From Ampelocalamus luodianensis (taxonomy: Eukaryota; Streptophyta; Magnoliopsida; Poales; Poaceae), in NCBI GenBank assembly GCA_036346255.1, contig JAYEVH010000401.1, positions 53,510 to 117,509 on the forward strand: a stretch of DNA of 64,000 nucleotides, read 5' to 3'. Both the position numbers and the translations under genes were made by a program. This document shows, piece by piece, positions 1 to 10,600 of the stretch (position 1 is the stretch's first letter; each line of letters opens with the position of its first letter). The notes below the pieces were generated by a model that worked only from the letters and a program-made list of their open reading frames with translations, made no database searches and was not told where the DNA came from.

Positions 1-2527
1 GTTGGATCAAGATCCAACGGCCACACGAGTGTAAGCAACCGGACGGCGCGTGGCTTGGGCCAATCCCACCGCAGATCGGCAGATGGACGGTCCGTAACGC
101 ACCAACAATCCGGATTGTCCGATTGCACACACGATCTCAGCCATTGATCGCAAGATCGACGGTCCAGGATGATGAGGGGAACCGGATGGTCCGAATGCAC
201 TCACGATCAAGACCGCAGATCTAAAATGAACGGTGGATGATGATCGCAGATTAAAAGAAGATGCCGACACGCGGGACCGTATGTCGCTGACTCGGTCATG
301 ACCGCAACGCTTTAACCCACGTGCACGCAGCATCGGGCCCACAAGTCGCCGACTAAAAGCGGTTAAGACCAATTTAATGATTCTAATGATTGACATTAAA
401 TATACTCTAATGATCATGAGATTTGATTTTAATCCTCGCCCACAAGTCACGATCTGAGGAGGTTTCCGATCGCGATTTAATGCCGACATTCTAATTAATC
501 AATGATTAAGCATTAATGGTGTCGAACAAAGGCGGGTGAAACAGTAGATCGATTTAAAGGACATTGGGCCCACCGGCCGCTGGCTCAATAATAAAGATTA
601 AGACACCATTAATACTAATGATCAGCAATTAATGTGTCCTAATTAGGTGACGAAACGGAGTCTGCGCCGCAAAACCCGAGTGTCTTTGACGACTAATCGC
701 CGGCGACACCGGCGCGCGCGCCACCAAGTACTAAAATGGAATCGCAATAGCACAACGAGTCTAATGGTAGCATTCGCCGCGCGCGAGGATCGAACGCGGC
801 TAGCCGAAATGAAAACGGAGCTTTATCGCTAAACATGAAAATAGCGAAAGCTCCGCCGCGGTCCAAGGAAGCGGTGCCATGGCTTCTAAGGACTAATAAG
901 AAGCTACCTTAGCGAGAAGAGGCTTCAGGACGGTCGGAGAAGCTTGACCACGGTGGAAGCTCACGGACTTGAAGAAGAAAACCCAAAATGACACCCGAGC
1001 CAAATGAGTGATACCAAAGCTTCAAAGATAGCTTCATAATGATTCACGTAAGCTACATGAGCAAAGAATTGGAAAATGGAGCACTCACCGAGCTGAGGAA
1101 GAAGATGACCAATTGGCCGAATTTGAACAAACCCCAAATTGGACAATTCACGAGAATCAAATCCAAAATTAAGTGAGGGGAAATGTTCAAGGTGATAAAT
1201 AGACGAGGTTAGGGCAAAGAAACGTGAAGGAGGACCATGGGACACCAAGAACACCAATGGAGCTTCACGGTCAACAATGGCGATTTGCCATTTTTGAGGT
1301 ATTAAGCTCCAATGCCGTGAGTGAAGCTTGGTGGTGGTCTAAAGAGATACTAGGAAGCAATGAGGGTGCTTATAAAGCCTTGAAAGCATTAGGGTTTGCA
1401 CCACCTCTCTCAAGCAGAAACGCAAAGCACAAGGTGCGGTGACAAGGAAAAGATGGTAGTTGGTGAAATAGGGTGGCATGGCCGACTATGTCTCCCACGA
1501 CCCCCACTGCACTAGGACGGCCAGAGGAAGCATGAGGTGACACCTCCATAACCCTACTGCAGACACGCACGGCTCAAGGTTGAAGAAGACCAGCGCAAAA
1601 AGGCTCTGGCGATTCTCAACCCTACGATTTAAATCGGACGGCCATGGAAGCGCCACGCCACGCTTTAAAACACAACGGAGAGGATGTGAACCCGACGATT
1701 AGAATTGAATGGCTCAGATTGCACCACGTTGCAAACTCAAATTACAACGAAGGGGTACGCGAGCGTTGGATCTTAATCCAACGGCTCAGATTCAAAAATG
1801 CAACCGGAGGGTCCGGGGTTCGGGAATCACAAATGTTGGATTGCGATCTAACGGCCGACCTTCAATCTTGCAACCGAAGGTCCGGCGTATACGATACGCT
1901 GGCCGTGCGATTTAGATCTAACGGTCGATATCGCACGCGCGTTTTAAAGAGTGGCTCGGTGCGCTTAGTTGACTGGACCAAGTCGATTGACTCGAGCCCG
2001 AGTCTGACTCGAACCCGAGTAACAGTAAACCAAGTTTGACTTTGAAAAGGAACAGAGACTTTGAAAGATTTATTTGAGGTAGCAAAATAACTCCAAAAAT
2101 TATGAAAATTTTACAGGAGCTTGCTAACTCAGATATCAACCTTGTGTAAAATTTTCAGAGATTTATATGCTGTGAATAAATTTCCAAAAATTCTGCAAGG
2201 CTCTGTTTAAATGTTTGATCGAGAGTCAAACAGTTTGATCGCCTCTAAAATTATTCAAACAATTTCTAAAATTGTGAGATTTTTCAGAGGGTCACATACC
2301 ACCACAGAGACTTAGGAAAAATATTTCCAGAGGATGATCATAAGATTTGACAAGATTGTTTTTGGAAAGCCAAGATTTGGATCAACTAGACTTGTGACAA
2401 TGCATTTCCACACTTCCTTGTACAAGAATTTCTTGGCACCACAGGAAATACATGATGTAAGAAAAAGTTTTAATTTCTACTGATTTTCTTACATTTGAAA
2501 CACAAGCCCAAAATTTGGGATGTTACA
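1..2527 (-). repeat. Partial LTR of a long-LTR Ty3/Gypsy element, cut by the window edge
   Basis: On the - strand the LTR starts TGTAACATCCC at 2527 and runs leftward off the window. It is an inverted copy of the first ~2.3 kb of the solo LTR at 35642-40542: both share the opening, a telo-box plus TATA promoter, and a block of CCGTTGGAT/ATCCAACGG dyads. The flank outside its start is GAAGG (2528-2532). Its other end is not visible, so it could be a solo LTR or the 5' LTR of an element lying to the left. No coding sequence is seen in it; the short reading frames here are by-products of the dyad-rich sequence. Confidence 0.85.
1369..1397 (-). promoter_or_regulatory. LTR core promoter: telo-box and TATA box
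   Basis: On the - strand AAACCCTAA (1389-1397) is followed after about 12 bp by TTTATAAG (1369-1377). The same order and close spacing occur in the related solo LTR (AAACCCTAA 36656-36664, CTATAAAT 36673-36680). Conservation in two diverged copies supports a real Pol II promoter of the LTR. The transcription start is inferred to lie about 30 bp further along the - strand. Confidence 0.6.
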
Positions 2528-3004
2528 GAAGGTTCATCTCGAAGGTCAATTACAAGTTTTGGACAGCAAGCACAAGTTTCGGACAGCAAGCACTTAGTTC
2601 GTCGCTAGGGCTAAAAATGAGAGAATAATTCCACTAAAACTCATGGGAATGAAAGGGGTAACATGTGATATTAGTTGGCCAGTGCCTAAAGCACCCTTAG
2701 ATAGTTTTTACCATGCACGTTAGATGTGATAGGACTTGACTTGTGTTCTGCAGTTTTTCTTCTCAACCGATTACTCGTCTTTTCAATACGAGTTAGTCGT
2801 GACGAGAAGTTGAGCTTATGTCTTATGATTTTTTTGCAGTTGATCTTACGCCTTCGTATAAATATTTGGAGTTCATTTCCTTGTTATTTAGATGTATTGC
2901 TTTCGAGTTAGGGTAATATCTCATTTTCCCTAGTCGATGGCTTCTCTGCTGCTACTTGTCACATCTAGTTTTCGGGTTTTGATGCTAACCCTTTTCAACA
3001 GAAC
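2528..3004 (+). other. Untranslated leader upstream of the gag of element C
   Basis: This stretch lies between the inverted LTR and the gag start. It holds no recognised gene. It has a short direct repeat (TTTTGGACAGCAAGCACAAG and a variant around 2553-2595). I do not find a primer-binding site TGGTATCAGAGC here, so the true 5' LTR and PBS of the gag-bearing element were probably further left or displaced by the inverted LTR. Confidence 0.45.
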
Positions 3005-3706
3005 ATGATGGCTGGAAGAACCCAAAGTGGTCATGGTCAACCCGCTGATCATGATGAGGAGCTCCCGCCTCCTCCAACGATGGCCAAAGTTCTCGCTCAG
3101 ATTGAGCGAAACTGAATGGATCAGATAATGATCCTAGAGGTTATTGCTCAGAATACCTCCGCTCTTTCTGGCGCCTCTAGATCTGGAGGAGGTGGTGGCC
3201 AACAACAGTGGGGAGGACTCTCTGAGTTCCTTCGCATACAGCCACCTACTTTCTCTCGATCGGAAGATCCCCTCGACACAGACGATTGGCTTCGTCTTGT
3301 TGAGAGGAAATCGACATTGCTCGAGTGCGTGATCATGAGAAGGCGCCACCTCTCATGAACTTCGGGGGCGCGCCTCATGGTGGAGAATTTCCTCGCCATG
3401 CAGCTCGCGGGCCAAGCCATCACTTGGGAGGAGTTTTGTACTGCCTTTCGATGGGTTCACGTCCCTGCCGACGTGACGAAGCTGAAGAAGAAGGAGTTTC
3501 TTGCGCTCAAGTAAGGGCGCAAGACGGTCACAGAGTACCTCCATGAATTCAACTATCTCTCTCGCTATGCTCCTAGGGAGGTGTCCTCAGATGCTGCTAA
3601 GCAGGAGAAGTTCTTGGATGGCTTGTCCGAGGAGCTGCAGGACAAGCTATCTATTGTTGATTTCCCCGACTTCCAGACATTGGTCGACAAGGCCGTTGTT
3701 GCTGAG
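3005..3706 (+). pseudogene. gag, N-terminal part, of Ty3/Gypsy element C (broken)
   Basis: Capsid-region gag of a chromovirus-type Gypsy element (Tekay/Del-like by sequence style). ATG at 3005 opens MAGRTQSGHGQ; an in-frame TGA stands at 3113-3115, after which the same frame continues with GLSEFLRIQPPTFS (about 3210-3255) and DPLDTDDWLR, the usual start of the retrotransposon gag domain. A frameshift follows near 3320. The rest of the domain is readable in another frame up to 3706: ITWEEFCTAF, KKKEFLAL, YLHEFNYLSRYAPREV, FLDGLSEELQDKL. The frame stops inside a Val-Val-Ala-Glu stretch where solo LTR B is inserted, and resumes at 16495. Stops and frameshifts mean it cannot make Gag. Confidence 0.9.
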
Positions 3707-5512
3707 TGTCGCACTGGAATTAACACCCTGCATCCTCAGGCATAATCGAACTAGTCCCATGATCGTAGCTAGTTCACACAAGAAACAAATGTGGTAACAA
3801 ATACATATCATACTTTATTAATAATCAACAGAGTTTATTACAAAAGAGGCTTATGACAAAGAATTAAGAACACAAGTGGAAGACGAAGAAGTAGTAGGGT
3901 CCAAAGAATCGCCAGTGTAATCGATCGGGTAGCGACCTAGTCGCCGAGATCCACACCGTAGCAAAGTCCTCCTCCTCTCAAATGTTGTTTGCACAAAGCA
4001 AGTATGAGCACAACTTCCGTGCTCGCAAGTTATACCCACAAATAATGTAATGACATGCATACATGGATGTAACAAAGGATGGCTTATTGGTTGATTTGCA
4101 TAAAGCAGCATTTTCTTTAAATACTTGTGCTAAGTTCCAAAGCAGTTATTCTATAACTATAAATTATTTTATAAATTCTCAGTTTTATAGTTAGATAACA
4201 TTCACACAAGAATAGTGAAGGATACCCTCCTATCACATGGCTTCCTGCCCAATTCCCATTTGGATAAACCAGTTTTGAAGAAGTCTTTTTCAAACAAAAC
4301 CAAAGTCTAACTTTGAGTAGTTCTACTAGCATGTCCATAACCGTGGACACGGCTATTCGAATAGTTTTACACTCTGTAGAGGTTGTAAAACTTTACCCAC
4401 AAGAGATAATCAGCTTGTACTGTCCGCTCACACACTTCCGTAGATGTGCGACTAAGTGATTATCATGAAGCCTTTACAATGTCCTATCTTAATGTATTTA
4501 TACCCGCTAAGGTTTCGCTGCCATTGGACTAACCATCCTCCGGGAGCCCCCTCTTACGCCAGGTGGGACTACTGTCTGACCAACGCCCACACCAACAATA
4601 TAGCACAAATGACACTAAGACATCACAAATTATTTAGCCAAATCTGTCCCATTCTAGACTTGTGGTAGTACGGTAAGGCGTAGCATCATGCGCTCGAAGA
4701 CCGGTCCGTAACTGACTTGGGCAACTTCCAACAGAACCCTGTGCCTTAAACCTAACCAGATTAAGCCCGTGCATAAACTTGCACCCACCAATCATCCATT
4801 TCGCCCAAGTCCAAACCCATCATTTTATTTTATTTTCCAAAGTCATTTATAAAACTCCCATGACACACCAATGCCAAGGGTACAATTAAACAACAATTGA
4901 TTTTTAGCTGAAATATCCCAAAACAAGTTTGATCTATAAGCATGACTAAGCAATATATTTTTCAAATGATTCTAGCTCATACTATTGTATCAATCAGGTT
5001 TTATCTAGGGTGACAATATGTTTGATTCAATATCAACATTGGCCATACAAAGGATTTAGGTATAAGTGTAATATCCTGCTTAGGTACAGAGAATATAAGG
5101 AGATTGAGATATCCCTTATTTGCCTCGCATGAAACATGACAGAATCTGTAATCATCTTGCAACGTAATTTTCGCGATCGAACGACTTCGAATGGAAAACC
5201 TCATAACTACAAAGTTGTAGATCATTTTCTATAGTACAATTTAGAGTCCTCATTTACCTAATTTGGAGTTCTAAGGTTTGAGATATGGGGCCCGCAAGGC
5301 AGGTCGTACAGAGAATCAAGGTCCGCAACTGAGTCAACTTCCAAGGCAAATTTCGCAATGAAGACGGTATTTTAAGAAAAACTCCACAAATAGAAAGTTG
5401 AAGTGCTATGAGTTATCTAAATTTGAAGACAAAAATCACTCCATTACGAGTTTGGGAGAGAAAGTTACGACCTCCGAAGTGTTCGCTGCACAGAAATAAA
5501 GTAGGGAGAACC

Positions 5513-5592
5513 TGGGCCTCGGGCCTTTAGCCCAGGAGGCCCATGTGGAGGCCGGCCAAGTGGGATAGAGTGGAGGACGGCTGAAACCCTAG
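5513..5592 (+). promoter_or_regulatory. Putative LTR promoter block (site II-like boxes, GGCCGGCC, telo-box)
   Basis: TGGGCC at 5513-5518, GGGCC at 5521-5525, GGCCC near 5538-5542, GGCCGGCC at 5550-5557, and AAACCCTAG at 5584-5592. TGGGCC/T (site II) next to a telo-box is a known pairing in plant ribosomal-protein and cell-cycle gene promoters. The same block recurs in the LTRs of D, E, G and I and in the LTR starting at 63806. No clear TATA box is seen here, so the exact start site is open. Confidence 0.5.
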
Positions 5593-5899
5593 AGCCCCTC
5601 CCCTTGCCCCTCCTTCCCCCCTAGAGCCGCCACTCTCCCTCTCCATTGACGCCTTGGTCCAACACCTCCTCCCCTTGCGCTCCATTGATGTCCTCCCCCC
5701 CCCCCTTCTATGCAAAGAGGAGAAAAGAAGGAAAGAAAGGAAGAAGAAGAAAGGAAGAAGAAGAGAAGGGAGAAGAGAAGGAAGAGGGATCTCCATCCAT
5801 GGTTCGCGACCTTCAGCGGCATCAAGGGTAATGCGTTGTTGTTGTTGGGTAATTAGTCATAGAAGAGTAATCGGGTAGTTTTGGCTAGGTTGCAATCTG

Positions 5900-6440
5900 C
5901 CTGCTGTTCGTGCAGATTCGTCCAGAAGATTGCGGGGTTAATTTCATGTGGTTAGAGGCCAAATCATAGGTTTTGGTCTCCTAGAGAATTGTAGGTTATG
6001 TTCTTAGCTTTCGTTGGCCGCCAAGATCACCCAAATCCGATTAACGGTCTGGGAGTTATGAATTTTCTAGTATTGCTGTCCTGTTGTTCTGTCAGATTCT
6101 GGACAGTCTGTAGAAAACTGGTTAGAACTGCTAATTAAAGGGAGAATCAGGGGACCTCAATATAACAAAAAAGGTGGGTAATTTCTGTACCTTTTCATAG
6201 AGATAAAGAACACAAGATTTGGATTCTCGTAGCAAAAGTTATGGAGGTTTTAGTGTACTGTCCAGAGAACCCGACGTGAATTCTGATGTCTGATAGATTG
6301 GTTTGCTAGGGGCAGTAGATGGTAGAATCAAAACGGCTCCCCAACTAAGTTTATTTAGATAATTTAATTACCTTTCAATGAAGTCCTATAACACCTAATT
6401 TGGACTACTGTACGGAAAGATATGAATTTTACATCATGAC
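5900..6440 (+). repeat. Three degenerate ~182-bp repeats in the LTR of A
   Basis: Each unit centres on AGTTATG or AGATATG followed by a T-rich stretch and a CTGTCCAGA or CTGTTCA-like segment. Anchors are at 6054, 6237 and 6418, giving spacings of 183 and 181 bp. The 3' LTR has anchors at 12818, 13001 and 13181. The units differ from each other in sequence, but the spacing is kept, as it is in D, G, H and I. Confidence 0.7.
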
Positions 6441-6850
6441 TGTTCACAGAGGATACAGATCAGTAATTAGAAATTGGGAGTCGGGATGGCGTTGCAAGTT
6501 ATGGCTAATGTGATTACTTGTATAATTCTTGTGGTTCATTACTATGGTCTTAGTTTATGTTCCTAATTGATTTAGGTGGGAGAGTGGTACCGGGGGCATC
6601 ACCGTCTTCACGCCCCACGTTCTCTCGCGTTAAGGCAAGTGCATTGTTTGATTCGTGGTTGTGATTGATTGGTTATGTTTGTGTGCTTTTTCGATATGTG
6701 GTGGCATAGTGAGATTGTTAGCATGATGTTGGTTAAGATTGGTGGATGTTTCAATTATGTCCATGCTCTATTGTCATATGATGTTATTGTCTTGTGGTAA
6801 TTTGATGATGATTAAATGATGAGCATGTGCATATTGAGATCATATTGAGG

Positions 6851-7052
6851 CTTGGTCACGTGGTGACCAAGTATGTTTTCCTTTGAGATCCCCGTCATGA
6901 ATGTGACGGGCCCGAGATCCCCACACTCGTGGAGTGTGGGCATGAGGTCCCCATTACTTATGGAGTAATGGGCAATTGGTCCCCGTGCGTGCGCCAAGCA
7001 TGTGCATGGGTATGCGGCGACGGTTGCATACTTTGCATTACCGGTGTAATGC
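6851..7052 (+). other. Array of six short hairpins in the LTR of A
   Basis: Consecutive inverted repeats: CTTGGTCAC/GTGACCAAG (6851-6871); CCCGTCA/TGACGGG (6891-6910); CCCACACT/AGTGTGGG (about 6921-6940); CCCATTACT/AGTAATGGG (about 6950-6972); GTATGC/GCATAC (about 7011-7032); GCATTAC/GTAATGC (7035-7052). Most are separated by a GAGATCCC or GAGGTCC linker. The first contains the G-box core CACGTG. The array lies just upstream of the acceptor-like site. A matching array is present in the 3' LTR (about 13613-13806). Confidence 0.8.
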
Positions 7053-7608
7053 ACAAAGAAAGATAAAGAGAAAGGATCCTTGAGCATTGCATTTGCATGT
7101 GAGATGTCTTATTGATGTGTTTCTTGCTTTGGATACTGATGCTATAACTGTTGTTTTGTACTTGCTGAGTCTGTGGGCTCACTCTTGTTTTATTGTTGTT
7201 TTAGGTACCCGATCCAGGAACATCATGCATGGGAGGGAGTAGATTGATATTCACACACACCTCACCCTGAATCAAATAAAGTTGAATGAACTTCAGACCG
7301 TAATTTAATAATTGAGCAAGTCACTTAAAGGTTTTGTTATGTTATATCATGCGACATGTTAAGTGTAATAATGATGAGTAGTGGTACTTCATACCTCCTT
7401 GGTTTTGCCAGTTACTTAATATGCTATGAATACTTATTGATGTCTCGGGATGGTGGTGTAGTTAATTAATACTTATTCAGGTGTTGGAACCTCCATGTAG
7501 TTAACTCTACAAGGGAGGTTCATTTAAATTGACTAAAATTACCTTGGTTAGGTTTGTCTAAGGTTAGTTTAGTAGCATTCCGCACTCATGTCCATTTGGG
7601 ATGTTACA

Positions 7609-7620
7609 TTGGTATCGAGC
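7609..7620 (+). other. Primer-binding site of element A
   Basis: TTGGTATCGAGC directly after the LTR end. It matches the complement of initiator Met-tRNA (TGGTATCAGAGC) except for one missing A, and element E shows the same deviation. Confidence 0.85.
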
Positions 7621-10600
7621 GGCTTTAGATCCGTGGTTAATAGAAAAATATTAAATTGACACATTGTGCGTACGTGAGGTGGGGTTGGGAATTACATTAC
7701 TTTCGCATTATCCGTTGTTATGTTTTATTTGTTGAGCAATTGTTGAATTGCCTATGTGCTATCTTTCTTGCCTATGCTATGATATGTTATGATATTCTAT
7801 ATCTATGAATCTATTCTATGATTGTCATGAGATGATCGTGTATGATCATATGTGATTATATTGTTTATGCGTGTCGATAATGGTTGTTAAGAAGTGGAGG
7901 CCGTGGTTGTGGCCTTGACTTTGTCGCTATACCACCGCTCGTGGTAGACGACAAAGTAGTTACCCGAATACCTTAGTTGCAGGAGTTGAGCGTGAGCCGT
8001 TTTAGAAAGTTGATTTCTTTCTTGACCTCAATCTTGGCAAATTCTTGTTCGTGGTGGATGATGAAATTTTCTTGGGTTCGTGGTTCATGTTAATTGTTGT
8101 GTTTCAATTGTCTCTAATGGTTCTCTCAAACAAGTATTGTTTTCCAATGTTGAGTCTGTTTTTACTATTTGTGATCATCCTCAATTGGCATTACCGATAA
8201 TTCCATGGTTGTTTCTTCTTTCTCATTGGAAAAGAACGACTCATGTATTCGCTTGAAAGTTTGGGTAATGAGAGTTTCATTGCAAGTTTGTTAACATGAG
8301 AAAGCTTTGGCTCTATGTATTTCTTTTGGATTATTCCGAGTGTTGAAGTTTAATGCATCTCTTTTCTGGTGGAAATTGTTAAAAATCCTTTTGTGATGCC
8401 TTGTTATGGTTAAATTAGAGATTGTAATCAAATAACTCGTTATGGCATGGGTATCAAGTTGAGTCATTGGTGTGGTACGTAATTAATATTAATTAGCAAC
8501 CTTGGAAGTAAAATTGATTAAGTTGATGTTGTCTTCTACTAGTTCTTGATGAACTGTATATATGAGTAGCGACGGAGAGTATGTCCATACCTATTTAGAG
8601 TCAATATAGATATTAAGAAGTATGGATCATTGATGAATTAGTCTGATCATTAAAATCGTTTAGGTTGCTAAACTTGTTGGGCTCTTTGGTTCCCATGGAT
8701 TAATTTAAATGTGTGGAAAGGGAAACTAGAGGAAATGCTAGATTTACATATTTCCTAGTATGATTAGTTATTGGACTTGTGAACAACCGGCTGAATGGAT
8801 TGAATATCGGTGGATCTAGAATTCATGGGAGGAGTTCTATGTAGTTCTTCTATATAGAATGACGCGATGAATTTGGTTGTAGTGTTGTTGAGACTTTTGA
8901 TGGATAGAAGATTTCGATCTTTGAAGTTTTAGGGTATGTTGTCGAAATCCAAATATGAGGAGGAACAATTGAATATGTGCTTGTAAATATCCATATGACT
9001 TGGGAAGAAAAGTAGGTAGCAATGGATTTCATAATGAAGCCAGTGGATAATAACAATGATTGGAGTATAACCTGTTGTGTGTTGAAGTTTGATGTTGAGC
9101 AACACTACAAGTTGAATCAAACGTTATAATAGGTGGCTTATGCCCGCATGATTGTGAAAACATCGGATGATAATGTGGCCTTGATGAAAGATTTTGGTAG
9201 GACCTTTTCAATTGTGTGGTAGACCCTTCTAAACTTAAGAAGTCGATGTAGTAGGGTAGTATGGTTTTGGTATACACTCGCTTTGAAGATGGGATGAAAA
9301 GGTAGTATGAAACAATTTGGTGAAACTTTGGGGGCTTTCTAATGGAATAGTTGATGATAAATATTCGTATTCGAGTATATTATTCTTGATGTTAGTAAGA
9401 TTATCGCAAGAGATTGTGACTTGTGTGTGTGGAGATGATTCTTTTAGAAATAAAGTAATTTGATCGTCTTTCGTAAATTGGATTTAGTAAAAGTGTTTCA
9501 ATTTTGCGTTGTGATTATTTGGACCTCTTGAGTGTTGTGGTGATTGAGTTTGATTCGAGCAAGTGACATGTCGAAAGAATTTTATTGGTTCTTAAGTGGT
9601 TCGTGATTTGGGTTTTAAGAGCCTATCATGTGTTAAGCTAGCAAAGTGATGTAGTAATCACAGAGAATAACTTTCCTTGTTAAAGGAAGGAGTGAAGTAT
9701 AAGTGCTTGAGATTTAAATCGTTTCGCATTTTGCGATTTGTTTGAGTGTGCTTGAACCTTATGCAATTGTTCCATAAGGGTTTATCAATTTTCAAAGGGC
9801 ATTACGTTTTCCTCTTTGTGGTGTGGTATTCGCTTTCAGTAGGGCTTGAGCCCTCGATTGTTGACTTTCTCTTATGTTTTTCGAGTTCTTTGCCTAAGTG
9901 ACTATTTCCTTGGTCCTGTTTACTTCAAGCAATAAATGTCTTCATTTGCTTTTTCTTTTGAGGAAGGATCCACCGATTCGTTTCACATTGGTTTTCGAAG
10001 TGTTTTTTCAATGTGGTTGTGAGACCTTGGATTGTAAGTTAATCGAGGAGCGTTGAAGGATGAACTAATTTAGTGTGTAATTCTTGGAGAGAATTTTATT
10101 GATACTGAATGTTTGCTTTGGAGGCCAAACTGATTGCATTGTTGCAACCATTAGAACCTATGAAGATTTGTGATCCAAGATCCATTGTTCAATTCGGGTG
10201 GAACATTAGAATTTTCAAAGGATGGGGAATCTAACTCGATTTATTAGAGTGTCACGATTAGGTACCTTGCACGGTTGTGCAGATGAATTATGATGGTGTT
10301 GTAATGAGAGTAGTATTAGCAAAGTAATCTGACCGTTAAAGAGATTAATGAGATAGTCGGGATCATTGGATTATTGCCAGGAAAGACTTGGACTTAGTAA
10401 GTAACTCTCTAAGAGTTAGAATCTTGATAAAGATAATTGGATCGAAGAAATATTTTCGTGTTGATGTCAATGCGCGAGTATGTTTGGATTGTGAGAATTT
10501 TAGGAATTTAATTTGAGGTTTCCCCTATTTTCTATATGAGAAGTTCATGGTAGGACTCTTGGAGTATAGTTTTGGGCTTCATATTCTTTTTGCTAGGACC

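Larger units (their letters stand above)
5828..7204 (+). other. Predicted intron inside the LTR of element A
   Basis: The sequence AAGG/GTAATG gives a donor at 5828, just after a GAAGAAGA-rich tract that resembles an exonic splicing enhancer. TTGTTGTTTTAG/GTACC gives an acceptor ending at 7204. The 3' LTR has the same pair (12591-13959). Equivalent sites sit at the same module positions in LTRs of D (31193 to 29866, - strand) and E (47788-49408), and the motifs are present in G, H and I. Splicing itself is inferred; no transcript data are available. Confidence 0.45.
5067..7608 (+). repeat. 5' LTR of element A
   Basis: Begins TGTAATATCCTGC and ends GGGATGTTACA, followed directly by the primer site. 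Modules in order: GGGCC/GGCCGGCC boxes and telo-box (5513-5592), purine-rich tract (about 5706-5792), donor-like AAGGGTAATG (GT at 5828), three repeats anchored at 6054, 6237 and 6418, hairpin array (6851-7052), acceptor-like TTTTAG/GTACC (AG at 7203-7204), then U5. Against the 3' LTR most differences are single-base losses in short homopolymers. Confidence 0.95.

Noticed and set aside
5706..5792. Purine-rich GAAGAAGA tract as a microsatellite or coding Lys/Glu repeat
   Set aside because: It recurs at the same module position in other LTRs with different sequence, so it is treated as part of the LTR (possible splicing enhancer), not as an independent repeat or gene.
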